This document shows, in pieces, positions 53,065 to 63,775 of a stretch of DNA of 64,000 nt. Below the pieces are notes generated by a model that saw only the letters and a list, made by a program, of their open reading frames with translations, was not told the DNA's origin and searched no databases. The position numbers and the translations under genes were made by a program. The stretch comes from DATDDB01 sp035260545 (GTDB taxonomy: Bacteria > Pseudomonadota > Gammaproteobacteria > Burkholderiales > Gallionellaceae): positions 16,654 to 80,653 of the forward strand of contig DATFUZ010000054.1 of NCBI GenBank assembly GCA_035260545.1, read 5' to 3'. The stretch's first letter is position 1. Each line of letters opens with the position of its first letter.

Positions 53065-54355
53065 GCTGCTCCCCTTGATCTCCAATCAGCACGCGCAGCC
53101 TGTCCGTGATTTCCTGCATCGGCTTGCGCAGCCGCTCGAATTCGATGGTTACGTAACCTGCCGTCACGTTATGGCGCGGCTGCGCGTGATTCACCAGTGC
53201 CTTGAGCGCATATTCGGACACGTCCAAGCCTTGGGCCACGGTGATAAAGGTTCGGCGCAGGTCATGCAGCGTAAATGCCACGTCGGAAACGTCGGTGCGG
53301 AAATTGTTGAAGTGCGTCAGCGTTCCGTCCCGCTTCTGTCCGGGGAACACCCAAGGCGCGCCCGCGAAGAACATTTGCGGATTTTCGCGCTGACGGCGTT
53401 TCAGCAATTCCAGCAGATAGTCGGACAAAGGAATATCGAATGCGCGCTCTTCTCCACCCTTGGGCTTCGGAATACGCAGTTTGCGGTTTTCAAAATCCAC
53501 GTCCGCCCATTTCACTTCGCACGCGGTCTGACGGCGCAGGCCAGTGAACAGGGCGAAGAGAAGAAAATCGCGCCGCACGCTGTCGCTGATGCTGCGGACA
53601 TCCTTGCCCCATGCGGCGAGCGCCGTGGAGGGAATAGCAGTGCGCGGCGGCGTGGCCCTGAACCAGTCAATGTTTACCGATGGATTGGCGGGCAATTCAG
53701 GATGCTGGCGCATTGCGCGATTATAGATGCCACGGAACAGCCGGAAGGCAGCGTTTGCCATTTGCTTGCCGTCGCGGCCCTTGCGTCCAAACTTTCCCGC
53801 GCGGATTTCGTCGGCCAGTTTCTGGTGCCTGCCCTGTACGTCCTGCCGCGAGATTTCCGCCAAGGGCCGGTTCAGCCAGTTGCTGAAATACAGACGCATG
53901 ATCCCGTCAAAGTTGTCCAGCGTGCGCGGCGATGCATTCTTGCTGACAAGGCCGCCCCGATACAACTCCCACGCCTCGCCCAATGTAATTCCCCGCGCTG
54001 CGGCACGGCGCTTTTCTTCGGCGGGATTGCCGCCGCTGACCATCTTCCCCAACGCCTGCTGCGCCGCCTTGCGCGCCTGATCCAGGGTAAGGACGCCGTA
54101 ACGGCCCAGGGTGACGCGCACGGATTTGCCCGCAACGTAGCGCTGCACGATGAAGCTTTTCACGCTGCTACCGCTGGCGTTTGGCGGCATCACCATCAAC
54201 GCGAAATTCGGCTGCTCCGTATCCCAATAAACCTTCCGCGCCACGCGTCCGCGACTGTCTCGCCCGGGTCCTGCGCCGTCGCAGAATTTTTTGCTCAACT
54301 TCAATTTCGCGGACGTATCCGCATCCGCGTTGTGTGCTACCGTATTTGTACCCAT
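53048..54355 (-). CDS. Tyrosine-recombinase integrase
   Basis: The 435-residue protein has an N-terminal DUF4102-like arm-binding domain (about residues 18-110), a core-binding domain (about 120-220) and a catalytic domain with R274 (TGLRR), H364-R367 (HDLRRTF), H390 and the nucleophile Y401 (TAGYV). It should integrate and excise the element. It lies about 200 bases inside the right boundary, as expected. The usual tRNA target is not seen; the target here is a repeat. Confidence 0.95.
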   Translation of the reverse strand: MGTNTVAHNADADTSAKLKLSKKFCDGAGPGRDSRGRVARKVYWDTEQPNFALMVMPPNASGSSVKSFIVQRYVAGKSVRVTLGRYGVLTLDQARKAAQQALGKMVSGGNPAEEKRRAAARGITLGEAWELYRGGLVSKNASPRTLDNFDGIMRLYFSNWLNRPLAEISRQDVQGRHQKLADEIRAGKFGRKGRDGKQMANAAFRLFRGIYNRAMRQHPELPANPSVNIDWFRATPPRTAIPSTALAAWGKDVRSISDSVRRDFLLFALFTGLRRQTACEVKWADVDFENRKLRIPKPKGGEERAFDIPLSDYLLELLKRRQRENPQMFFAGAPWVFPGQKRDGTLTHFNNFRTDVSDVAFTLHDLRRTFITVAQGLDVSEYALKALVNHAQPRHNVTAGYVTIEFERLRKPMQEITDRLRVLIGDQGEQHANAA

Positions 54356-54406
54356 GATTCGCCTCGCAATTATTTCGGAAAAGAGGCATTAAGTTTGCGA
54401 TTTCTG

Positions 54407-54425
54407 GAAAACTGCGGGAAAAGAC
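54407..54425 (+). repeat. 19-bp element motif, copy 3 (17/19)
   Basis: GGAAAACTGCGGGAAAAGA differs from the 42484 copy at two positions. A shorter CGGAAAAGAGGC match lies at 54377-54388. Placement between the integrase and the right boundary suits arm-type binding sites. Confidence 0.55.
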
Positions 54426-54555
54426 CGCCACGAAAGACAGCCGAAGATTGGCGGGGACATCTGATCCGCATGGATGTATCGCAACAGGCTAATGCAATGG
54501 GAAAATTATAGCACCGCAAAGGGGTGGTAATACCAAGTAAAACAAAATGTTCTAC

Positions 54556-54565
54556 TGCAAAGAAA
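54556..54565. other. Right copy of the 10-bp flanking repeat (att core)
   Basis: TGCAAAGAAA repeats the left copy at 42394-42403. After it the sequence continues with GGAACCAAAGAAAGC, the expected continuation of the interrupted repeat arm. Confidence 0.65.
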
Positions 54566-55085
54566 GGAACCAAAGAAAGCACACCCCGGTGCGCCAGCCT
54601 GCGGCTACCCCGCGTTGCTCGGCAGAACCGGCCTCCGCGTAAACTCGCACGATCCGCACTGCGTGCGGCCACGTGCTCGAACATGCGCGTCGGACTTCTC
54701 CTGTCCTGCCTGCGCGACTCGGTGGCGCACAGGGGGAAGGGCGCTCCGTAGTGTCACGAGAAGTTGTATTGCTGGCCTCCGATAACCCCTGTGCGCCGTC
54801 CCGACGATCGGGTGCAGGCGAGCGGGCATTGGGGCGAGCACTGTTCGAGCTCCGCAGCGGGGTGCGGGGTGTGCACCCCGCCAGGACGAGTTGCGCAGCA
54901 CCCGCAAGGAGTACGCCGTGGTTGTAAGGGGCTAACGCCCCAACAACACACGCAGCCCCCGCGAGAATGCACCCGAGCAAGGGCCCGCGTAGCGGCGGCG
55001 CACCGGGGGCGCCTTCTTTGGGTTACCTTTCTTGGCAAGACAAGAAAGGTAACCAGCTGCCGGGCTGCCCCCGGCGACCAGCTAT
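54556..55085. repeat. Palindromic intergenic repeat element, main part
   Basis: The element spans about 530 bases. Its left arm CAAAGAAAGGAACCAAAGAA matches the inverted right arm near 55000-55060, after which the arms continue into the GCCGGCAGC-type segment. The centre has GTGCGGGGTGTGCACCCCG hairpins. No reliable coding frame exists, so this is a repeat of unknown type, perhaps a non-autonomous element or an RNA-like structure. It also provides the host site for the integrated element. Confidence 0.68.
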
Positions 55086-55132
55086 GAGCACCGCCGGACC
55101 GCGCAGGAAACACGCCAACCCAAGCCCAAAAC

Positions 55133-58100
55133 CTACACCTCCCTTACCACCCCTTCCCCGAACACCAGCGCGCACCTCACCTGTTTCCCCTCGTACACCG
55201 AAGCCATCGCCTGACGATACTCCTCCATCTGCGCCCGGTAACGCGACACATCGGCGCTTTCCGCAAGCTTGTAGTCCAGCACCCACACTTCATCCTCGAA
55301 CTCGACCAGGCGGTCGATGCGCCGCAGTTCGCCTTTGGCGTTGACGTAGGGCATTTCGTTCGCGGCGCGGCGGTACTGCGCGGGATCGAAGAAGCGCGCA
55401 AGTTCCGGCAGGGCAAGCAGCGCCTCGGCTTGCTGCACGAGGGTGTCTTGCACTTCGGGCGGGATGCCCAAGCGGGCGATGGCCTGCACATCCGCCCCGC
55501 CATTTTCCGTGAGGTGCTGCAGCAAAGCGTGCAGCCAGATGCCGCGCTGCTGCTCGGTGGTCAGGCGCGGTTTGCGCTGGCCGACGGGGACGATGGCGGG
55601 CAGTGCGGGCAGCGGCGTGCGGGCTTGTTTCTCCGCACCCTGCCCGGCAGTCGCCGGCCCGGACGGGGCACGCGCCAGCGGGTTTTCCCGCTCCCCACAC
55701 ACCCCATGGATGCGGTCGTACCAGGAAGGTGATTTCTTCTTCTGCTCCTTCTCCTCGCCGCGGCCGTTGCCGCTGACGATGAGCGCCTGCTGGGCGCGCG
55801 TCATGGCGACGTAGAGCAGGTTCATTTCCTCGCGCGCCTGTTGTGCGGCTTCCTGCTCGAAGATGGGCGCGCGCTTCTTGCCGCGCGAGGCGAGATCGCC
55901 ATAGCAGGAGAAATGTTCCGGCTGGGCCGACTGCGCGGGCCAGTCGAGCAGGATGCCGTAGCCCTCGCTGTTCTTGCGCGCGCCGTTGGCGTCCAGCAGC
56001 CACACGATGGGCGCCTCCAGGCCCTTCGATTCGTGCACGGTGTAGATGCGCACGGCATCGCCCGCCACACCGAGCTTGCCTTCGTCCGGCGCGTCGTCCG
56101 TGCTTGCGCGCAGTTCGCGCAGCTCCTGCAGGAAGCGCGGCAGGCTGGGGTAGCGGCCCGCGTCCACGGCCAGCGCGATTTCCATGAAGGCGTGCAGGTT
56201 GGCCGCCACCTTGGCCCGAGTCTCCGGCAACTGGGCGGCGCTGTAGCGCGCGAGCACATCACCCTCGAAATAGATGCGGTCCAGCAGGTCGTGCACCGGC
56301 AGCTTGTCGGCCAGTGTGAGCCAGGCAGACAGCAGTTCCGCCGCGCGCTGCAGGGGGGGTGTGGGTTCCGCTAAAATCTGCAGCCGGGTCCACCAGCTCA
56401 TCCGCCCTTCCGGGTGTGTCTGCGGGGCTGGCGCTTCTGCTCCTTCCATTCCCCAGTTCACTTCTGCTTGTTTGGGCTGCGCAACGGCCCGCACCCCTTC
56501 TTCCACCGGAAGCACAGGCTGAGCGGCCAGCCGCATCAGGTCCGCGTCGCTGCACGAGAAGATGGGCGTGCGCAGCACCTGCGCCAGCGCCAGATCGGCA
56601 AAGGGCGTGATGAGGAACATCAGCAGAGCCTGGATGTCCTCGGCCTCCAGCGTATCCAGCAGGCCGCCGCGGCGCGAGCTGATGAAGGGAATGTGCTTCG
56701 CGCGCAATGCTTCCTCGTAGGTCGCCAGATGGGTGCGCCCGCGCACCAGCACCATGATGTCGCCCCAGGCGGCGGGCCGCGCCCGCTCGCCCTCACCCAC
56801 CTGCCATTCGCGCACCATGGTCTGCAACAGTTCGGCAAACTGCCCGGCTTCGCCCCGGCGCGCGCTTTCTTCCAGTTCCGCGCGCGGCGTGGTGAGCGGG
56901 TCGCGCAGGACGATGGCCTCCCTCGTGCCCTCTTCTTCCTCCGCAGCTTCAGCCTCGGGCGGCTGCGCCAGCGGCAGCACGTGAACGTAGCCCGGCAGGC
57001 TCGTGTGCTCGGCGGTGTGCGGATCGAAATCGTCGAAGCCTTCCGGATGATCCGCGAACACCGCGTTCACCGCCTCCAGCACGGCGGGCGCATTGCGCCG
57101 GGTGTGGTTGTTGTGCAGGGTGCGCGCGCCGAAATTTTCCGTCAGGTATGTCCGCGCCACGCCGAACAGGCGCGCCTCGGCGCGGCGGAAGCGGTAGATG
57201 GACTGCTTGGGGTCGCCCACGATGAATACCGTGGGCCGGGTGTCGGCGGCGGCGGCCGCGTCAAACCAGGCGCGCAGCGTCTGCCATTGCAGGGGATTGG
57301 TGTCCTGGAATTCGTCCAGCAGCACATGACGGTAGCGGCAATCCAGCTTGTACTGCATGGTCTCCGCGTGCTCGCTCTGCTGCAGCAACCGGCACAGCTG
57401 CCACTCGAGGTCGGCGAAATCCATCTGCTGCATCTGGCGCTTGCGTGCCTGGTAGCGCGCGAGGAGCGCGGCGCCGCAGGTGAGCGCGGCCGCGTTCAGA
57501 CGGTATGCCTGCTGCTCGGCCTCAACATCGCGCACCGCCTGCAGGCTGGCCTGCAAGTTTTGCAGTGCCATCGCGTAGCGCGTCTCGTCCTGCTTCTTCG
57601 TGGCGGAGAGCTTGCGCGGGTCGCCCGCCAGGGTGAACAGCAGCGGCCACACGGCGGCGAAGCGCGCCTCGGGCTCGGAGTCAGTCCAGGCCTGCTCCAG
57701 CTCGCCGGCCTTCTTCTGCTGCGCCGCCGTGCCGTCGGTGGCGAGCTGGCGCGCGAACGCGAACAGCGCCTCGTCGCTGTGCTGGCACTGTCCCCAGTCG
57801 GTCCGCGGGTCGAAGTCGATTTCTACCTCGAGTTCGGTCTGCAGTTTTTCCAGGGCAAGGGCGACGGCGTCCGCGACGACATCCGCCGCACCATCCGTCG
57901 CATCATCCTTTGCATCGCCCGTCGCCTCGTCTTCATCCGTCTGCATGCGGCCTTCCGGCGCGAACGCGGTGGCATAAGCCCACCACTCCGCACGCCGCGC
58001 GAGGAAACCCTGCATCAGCTCACGCGTATTGTGCAGGCCGTATTCGGCAAACAGCCATTGCATGTGCACGGCCTCGGCGTTTTCCGGATGCTGGCGCATG

Positions 58101-58567
58101 TGGTCGAGCAGTTCCTCCCACGCTTCTTCCTGCACGCTGCCCGGGCGCTCCAGCAGGGTCATGCCCTGCATCACGCCTGCATTCATCGGTGCGCGCTGCA
58201 TCACCTGCATGAACCAGCCGTGGAAGGTGCTGATGGTGATGCCCGGCTGCGCCAGCAACACCAGGCCGTGCAGGCTGCGCGCGCGCCGCAGCTGCTCGTC
58301 GTTCAGACCCTCCAGCCCGCGCTCGGCGAAAAACTTTCGCACGTGCGCCTCGTCCTCCGTCGCCAGCTCGCGCAGCCATAGTTGCAGGCGCGCCTGCATT
58401 TCCTGCGCGGCTTTGCGGGTGAAGGTGATGGCGAGGATATTCGAAGGCTGAACACCATCGAGCAACAGGCGCACCATGCGCGACACCAGCAGCCAGGTCT
58501 TGCCGCTGCCCGCGCAGGCCTCCACGACCACGCTGGATTGCGGATCGAGCGCGTCAGCGATCTTCAT
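55133..58567 (-). CDS. addA: AddA-like ATP-dependent helicase/nuclease (UvrD superfamily)
   Basis: The 1144-residue protein has Walker A EACAGSGKTW (about residues 15-24), the TFTRKAAQEM and DEFQDTNPLQW helicase motifs, and a C-terminal PD-(D/E)xK nuclease (RIDRLVEFEDEVWVLDYKLAE). It should unwind and degrade double-strand ends for RecA loading in recombination repair. The ATG at 58567 overlaps the stop of the AddB-like gene (ATGA). An acidic insert with EDEATGDAKDD near residue 230 is atypical. Confidence 0.9.
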   Translation of the reverse strand: MKIADALDPQSSVVVEACAGSGKTWLLVSRMVRLLLDGVQPSNILAITFTRKAAQEMQARLQLWLRELATEDEAHVRKFFAERGLEGLNDEQLRRARSLHGLVLLAQPGITISTFHGWFMQVMQRAPMNAGVMQGMTLLERPGSVQEEAWEELLDHMRQHPENAEAVHMQWLFAEYGLHNTRELMQGFLARRAEWWAYATAFAPEGRMQTDEDEATGDAKDDATDGAADVVADAVALALEKLQTELEVEIDFDPRTDWGQCQHSDEALFAFARQLATDGTAAQQKKAGELEQAWTDSEPEARFAAVWPLLFTLAGDPRKLSATKKQDETRYAMALQNLQASLQAVRDVEAEQQAYRLNAAALTCGAALLARYQARKRQMQQMDFADLEWQLCRLLQQSEHAETMQYKLDCRYRHVLLDEFQDTNPLQWQTLRAWFDAAAAADTRPTVFIVGDPKQSIYRFRRAEARLFGVARTYLTENFGARTLHNNHTRRNAPAVLEAVNAVFADHPEGFDDFDPHTAEHTSLPGYVHVLPLAQPPEAEAAEEEEGTREAIVLRDPLTTPRAELEESARRGEAGQFAELLQTMVREWQVGEGERARPAAWGDIMVLVRGRTHLATYEEALRAKHIPFISSRRGGLLDTLEAEDIQALLMFLITPFADLALAQVLRTPIFSCSDADLMRLAAQPVLPVEEGVRAVAQPKQAEVNWGMEGAEAPAPQTHPEGRMSWWTRLQILAEPTPPLQRAAELLSAWLTLADKLPVHDLLDRIYFEGDVLARYSAAQLPETRAKVAANLHAFMEIALAVDAGRYPSLPRFLQELRELRASTDDAPDEGKLGVAGDAVRIYTVHESKGLEAPIVWLLDANGARKNSEGYGILLDWPAQSAQPEHFSCYGDLASRGKKRAPIFEQEAAQQAREEMNLLYVAMTRAQQALIVSGNGRGEEKEQKKKSPSWYDRIHGVCGERENPLARAPSGPATAGQGAEKQARTPLPALPAIVPVGQRKPRLTTEQQRGIWLHALLQHLTENGGADVQAIARLGIPPEVQDTLVQQAEALLALPELARFFDPAQYRRAANEMPYVNAKGELRRIDRLVEFEDEVWVLDYKLAESADVSRYRAQMEEYRQAMASVYEGKQVRCALVFGEGVVREV

Positions 58568-61257
58568 GCGGCCCATTCCCCCTTGCGGCACAATCCCCTC
58601 ACCTCACAATATGCGCACGCCCCGCCCACGCCGTTGGCAGGCAAGCCCGCGCCCTGTCGCGCCTCGGCTATCACCCGCGACAAGCGTTGCGCGTTGAGTT
58701 CGGCCAGTTGCCCCAGATCCTGCGCCGGCGCCACCGAGCGCGGCTGTCTGCCATCGAGGCTGACGAACGCCGCCTCTTCCGCGCCATGGGCCCAGGCATA
58801 GCAGGCGAGCTGCACGTCCTCACCGGGCTCGGCCAGCATGCTGGTGAGGCGGGCCACGCTCTGGGTCTTGTAATCCAGCACGCGCTGCTGCTCGCCTTTA
58901 ACGTCCATGCGGTCTATGCGCCCGCGCAGGCGCACCCCCCCGGCTTCGCCTGCTATCGGCAGTTCGCGCACGAAGCTGCTCTCCGCGCTTTGATAGCGCC
59001 AGCCCTCGGCCTCGTTCTGCAATTGCCAGGCGATGTAGCCGGGAATGGCGCGGCGCCAGCGCTCGAACCAGGCGCGTGCGGCGAAGTCGCGCGCCAGCAA
59101 TTCCGAAAACACCTGCCGGCTGATGTGTTCCAGTGCGGTTTCCATCTCTTCTGCAGGACGGGCGCTCACCACCGCGTGCGTCTCGTGGAAGCGCTGCAGG
59201 ATCGTGTGCACGTGCTCGCCGTAGTCGCGCTTTTCGATGCCCTCCGGCACTTCGTCCAGTTCGTTCAGGCGCAGGATGTGGCGCGCATAGAACTGGTAAG
59301 GACAGGCCACCAGGCTGTTGTAGGCGCTGATGGTGACGGTGCCGGGCAGCATGCTTGCGTCCACCACGGGCGCGGGCTGCGCGGATTCCGGAAGTCTGGC
59401 AACGTGCGCGTCCTCGGCGGCGAGATAGGCGGGTAATTCAGTCTCCGTCAGGTCGTCATCAAAGGCCAGCGCATGCAGGTCGCGCAGCAATTCGAGGAAG
59501 GGGCTGAGCAGCCATTCCTCGCCCTCGCGCTCCCTCTGCCAGGTGACGAGCACGGTGTCGTTGAGGTTGAGCAGTGCGTAAAGATCATCGCGCTGGCGCG
59601 CGGCCTGGGTGGCGCGGGTGGGCAGGCCCAGGCTACCGCGCACGCCATCGTTGAACCAGCGTCCGCCGTCGGCGACGCTGGGCAGATGGCCAGCATCGCA
59701 GCCCAGGAGCAGCACGGCATCGAAGGCGCGCCAGCGCGCGCCGATGAGGTGGGTGAAGCGCACCGTGCTTTCCATGCCGGTGTCGAGATAGGTCTGGGTG
59801 TCGAGCTGCTGCGCCAGCCAGCGCCGCCACTCGGCAAAACGGTAGTGCCCGCTGTCTTCCGCCAGTTCCTCGCGCCACATGGCCAGCGCCTGCAGCAGTT
59901 GCGCGCCCGCGGCATCCTGCGCGAGACCAGCGTCGATCTCCAGCACGGCCAGGCTGGCCGCCAGCGCATCCAGCCACTCGGCCAGGGTGCGCCGCGCCTG
60001 TATGCCCATGGCGTCCGCCGCCTGGCGCAGCCGACCCAGCGGCTCGCGCAGGCTTTCCTCGTGCTGGGCGAGGTCGATGAAACTCTCCAGCCCGCCGACC
60101 ACGCCTTGTTTACGCAACAACTGCTCCAGGCTGTAGACCGCGGCCTTGCGCGCGCCCGGCGTCATGTTGGCGAAGATGAAGGGGGATTTCAGCAGGTCAA
60201 GCAGATCGTGGTGGTAGAAGGCGCTTTGCAGCGCGGCCAGCCAGCGGTCGAGTACGGTGGCCACCGACAGCGTGGCGAAGGTCCAGCCCGCTTCGTCGGC
60301 GACGAGAACATCGGCGCGCTCAAGCAGTGCACGCATGCGCCGCGCAACGACGCGGTCCTGCACCACGACGGCAATGTCTCGCTTGCCCTCTGCCAGCCAG
60401 CGCCGCACCTGCATGGCGGCGGCGCGCGCCTCCTGCTCCAGACTGGCGGCGGCAAAGAATTTCAGCTTGCCGCTCAGCGGCGCAACGGCCGCCGCGCGCA
60501 GCTCGTCGGCGCGGGCACTCAAGCCTGCTGCGGTATCGTGGGCGGCGATGAAGCTGTTTGCCGCCAGTTCGCGCATGTCGCAGACTTCCACCGGCGCGCG
60601 CCCGGCGTAAGCATCAAGGAAGCGCTGCTCCAGCGCATTACCGGCGGCGGTGCGCAGCACATAGAGAGGCGCGCCTGCCTGGGCTGCGAGCACGGCCAGG
60701 CGCTGCTGGCGGGCGCGGGCCTCGTCGATCTCCTGGCCTTCTTGCATGGCCTGCCACAGGGCGGCAACGAGGTGCGCCTCCAGTTGCAGGGTGGCGTTGT
60801 CGCGCGCGTCGCTCGCCCGCCTCACAGCCTCTGCGAAATCCGCCTCATCGTGCGGCAGAGTATCGAGGGCATGGGTGAGTTCGTCGAACAAGGACAGCAA
60901 TTCGTGCGTCATGCCCCACAGGTCTGGCTGGTCGAACCACCGGCGGCGGCGCAACTGCTGATAGAGCAGCGCGGAACGGCGGCTTTCGGGTATGACCGGC
61001 AGCCCGGGAACCGCGCTCTCGACCCATTCCTGCAGGGTCAGCATCTGCGGCAGGAGCAGCGCGGGCGCGCCTGCCGCGCGGACCAGCGCCAGGGCCAGCG
61101 GCTGCGCGGCGTGGTGATTGGGGAGCAGGACGATGAGGTGGCGCAGATCTGGCGCCGCATGGGCCGCCAGGATGCGCCGAGCGACGGCGGCGAAGTAAGG
61201 GCTGCCAGGCGAAGCAGCGGCCGCCCTTTGCGTGCCGCTATCTTCCGAGTATTCCAT
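58564..61257 (-). CDS. addB: AddB-like nuclease subunit
   Basis: The 897-residue protein has an inactive helicase-like N-terminus, a C-terminal PD-(D/E)xK nuclease (RGRIDRMDVKGEQQRVLDYKT) and a Cys cluster (ACAYCEVRGLC) that probably binds an iron-sulfur cluster. It pairs with AddA to resect DNA ends. The start at 61257 follows GGGAACC; a GTG four codons upstream is possible. It is the first gene of the add pair. Confidence 0.88.
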   Translation of the reverse strand: MEYSEDSGTQRAAAASPGSPYFAAVARRILAAHAAPDLRHLIVLLPNHHAAQPLALALVRAAGAPALLLPQMLTLQEWVESAVPGLPVIPESRRSALLYQQLRRRRWFDQPDLWGMTHELLSLFDELTHALDTLPHDEADFAEAVRRASDARDNATLQLEAHLVAALWQAMQEGQEIDEARARQQRLAVLAAQAGAPLYVLRTAAGNALEQRFLDAYAGRAPVEVCDMRELAANSFIAAHDTAAGLSARADELRAAAVAPLSGKLKFFAAASLEQEARAAAMQVRRWLAEGKRDIAVVVQDRVVARRMRALLERADVLVADEAGWTFATLSVATVLDRWLAALQSAFYHHDLLDLLKSPFIFANMTPGARKAAVYSLEQLLRKQGVVGGLESFIDLAQHEESLREPLGRLRQAADAMGIQARRTLAEWLDALAASLAVLEIDAGLAQDAAGAQLLQALAMWREELAEDSGHYRFAEWRRWLAQQLDTQTYLDTGMESTVRFTHLIGARWRAFDAVLLLGCDAGHLPSVADGGRWFNDGVRGSLGLPTRATQAARQRDDLYALLNLNDTVLVTWQREREGEEWLLSPFLELLRDLHALAFDDDLTETELPAYLAAEDAHVARLPESAQPAPVVDASMLPGTVTISAYNSLVACPYQFYARHILRLNELDEVPEGIEKRDYGEHVHTILQRFHETHAVVSARPAEEMETALEHISRQVFSELLARDFAARAWFERWRRAIPGYIAWQLQNEAEGWRYQSAESSFVRELPIAGEAGGVRLRGRIDRMDVKGEQQRVLDYKTQSVARLTSMLAEPGEDVQLACYAWAHGAEEAAFVSLDGRQPRSVAPAQDLGQLAELNAQRLSRVIAEARQGAGLPANGVGGACAYCEVRGLCRKGEWAA

Positions 61258-61308
61258 TGGTTCCCGCACCGAGCGTGATCAGGCGCCGCGGGCCGCAAAA
61301 CGTAACGA

Positions 61309-61404
61309 GAGGCGATCAGGCAAGGCGGAAAGCGGCGAGGAAGCGGAGTTTACTTGAAGTAAATGAGCATTTCGAGCCGATTTCCAACGCAGCATCATCG
61401 CCTC
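61309..61404. repeat. Cruciform-capable intergenic element
   Basis: Outer arms GAGGCGAT/ATCGCCTC, middle arms GGAAAGCGGC/GCCGATTTCC (9 of 10 pairs) and a central TTTACTTGAAGTAAA palindrome give a three-tier stem. It lies between addB and the ferredoxin gene. It may be a REP-type repeat; only this copy is seen here. Confidence 0.55.
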
Positions 61405-61446
61405 GCAGGCGTTTTGGCATGCCAAGCGCAGCAGTTTTTCTTTCCC

Positions 61447-61770
61447 CTATTTCTCCAGGTACTGGAGCTTGTTTGGCGTATCCTTCCACTCATCCGCATC
61501 CGCCGGCGCATCCTTGCGCTCGACGATCGGCTTCCACTGCTTGGCCAGCTCGGCATTGAGCTTGATGAACTGCACCTGATTGTTGGGCACGTCATCCTCG
61601 GCGTAGATCGCCTCGACCGGGCATTCCGCCACGCACAGCGTGCAGTCTATGCACTCATCCGGGTCGATCGCCAGGAAGTTGGGGCCTTCCCGGAAGCAGT
61701 CCACCGGGCAGACGTCCACGCAATCGGTGTATTTGCACTTGATGCAGTTTTCGGTGACAACATAAGTCAT
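61447..61770 (-). CDS. fdxA: Seven-iron ferredoxin
   Basis: The 107-residue protein has two Fe-S motifs (CIKCKYTDCVDVCP and CIDCTLCVAECP) of the [3Fe-4S][4Fe-4S] type and the usual C-terminal extension. It transfers electrons in the cytoplasm at low potential. GGAGGGAG lies before the ATG at 61770. Gene context gives no partner. Confidence 0.95.
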   Translation of the reverse strand: MTYVVTENCIKCKYTDCVDVCPVDCFREGPNFLAIDPDECIDCTLCVAECPVEAIYAEDDVPNNQVQFIKLNAELAKQWKPIVERKDAPADADEWKDTPNKLQYLEK

Positions 61771-61854
61771 GGCTTCGCTCCCTCCTGGAACCCTCATTTT
61801 AACCCGAGCGGGTCAGTGCATTATAGCGCGTCGCGCGGAGTGCTTACGCAAAAC

Positions 61855-61880
61855 GAAACGGGCGCCGTAGCGCCCGTTTC
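61855..61880 (-). terminator. Probable terminator of the RNA helicase gene
   Basis: A perfect 11-bp inverted repeat (GAAACGGGCGC / GCGCCCGTTTC, loop CGTA) lies 24 bases past the helicase stop, followed leftward by a short T-rich stretch. It could serve both directions. Confidence 0.7.
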
Positions 61881-61903
61881 TGCACGACCGTTATGGCTTA
61901 TGG

Positions 61904-63502
<1,599 letters not shown>

Positions 63503-63775
63503 AGCGTATCCTTATGATTCTTGAAAGGCAAAAAATCAGCGCGCGCGCCGGGCGGCATGCCAAGCGTGTAATCAGCAGGGGATAAACCACTACCGGCGCA
63601 ATCAAAACATCGTCGCTAACCGGTAAGTGCTTTGCGCCGCGAAAGAAGCCCGGGCGCGGGAGGTCAGAAAACGATGAACCAAGGCCGCATAACCATGCGG
63701 CTGGCGCGCATTATACGGGGATGCGCGGGAAATGCAAGCTGCATATCGCGCTGGGCGCGGCGGGATTTGTTATGC
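63503..63775. other. Leader of the helicase gene and intergenic region
   Basis: The 273 bases contain GC-rich inverted segments and probably the helicase promoter and leader. No separate gene is supported. Confidence 0.4.

Larger units (their letters stand above)
42404..54565. mobile_element. Integrative element, satellite-like, about 12.2 kb
   Basis: Boundaries are set by the 10-bp direct repeat and by the split intergenic repeat. The right end carries a tyrosine integrase. Leftward come an unknown gene, an XRE regulator, an HTH_17 protein, a primase-helicase, five overlapping short genes, a small-terminase-like protein and then AT-richer cargo: membrane proteins, a lipoprotein, a secreted HNH nuclease and a HEPN-motif protein. 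No structural, lysis or conjugation genes are seen. That gene set resembles phage satellites or mobilisable islands rather than a full prophage. Confidence 0.72.

Noticed and set aside
54552..54980. Leftward 142-residue frame inside the intergenic repeat
   Set aside because: It lies wholly in the palindromic repeat, has no ribosome site and biased Ala/Cys/Arg composition; frames exist on both strands in the same bases.
56414..61278. Long rightward frames opposite addA and addB (655 and 601 residues)
   Set aside because: Both are antisense to clear helicase-nuclease genes and show Arg/Gly/His-rich shadow composition.
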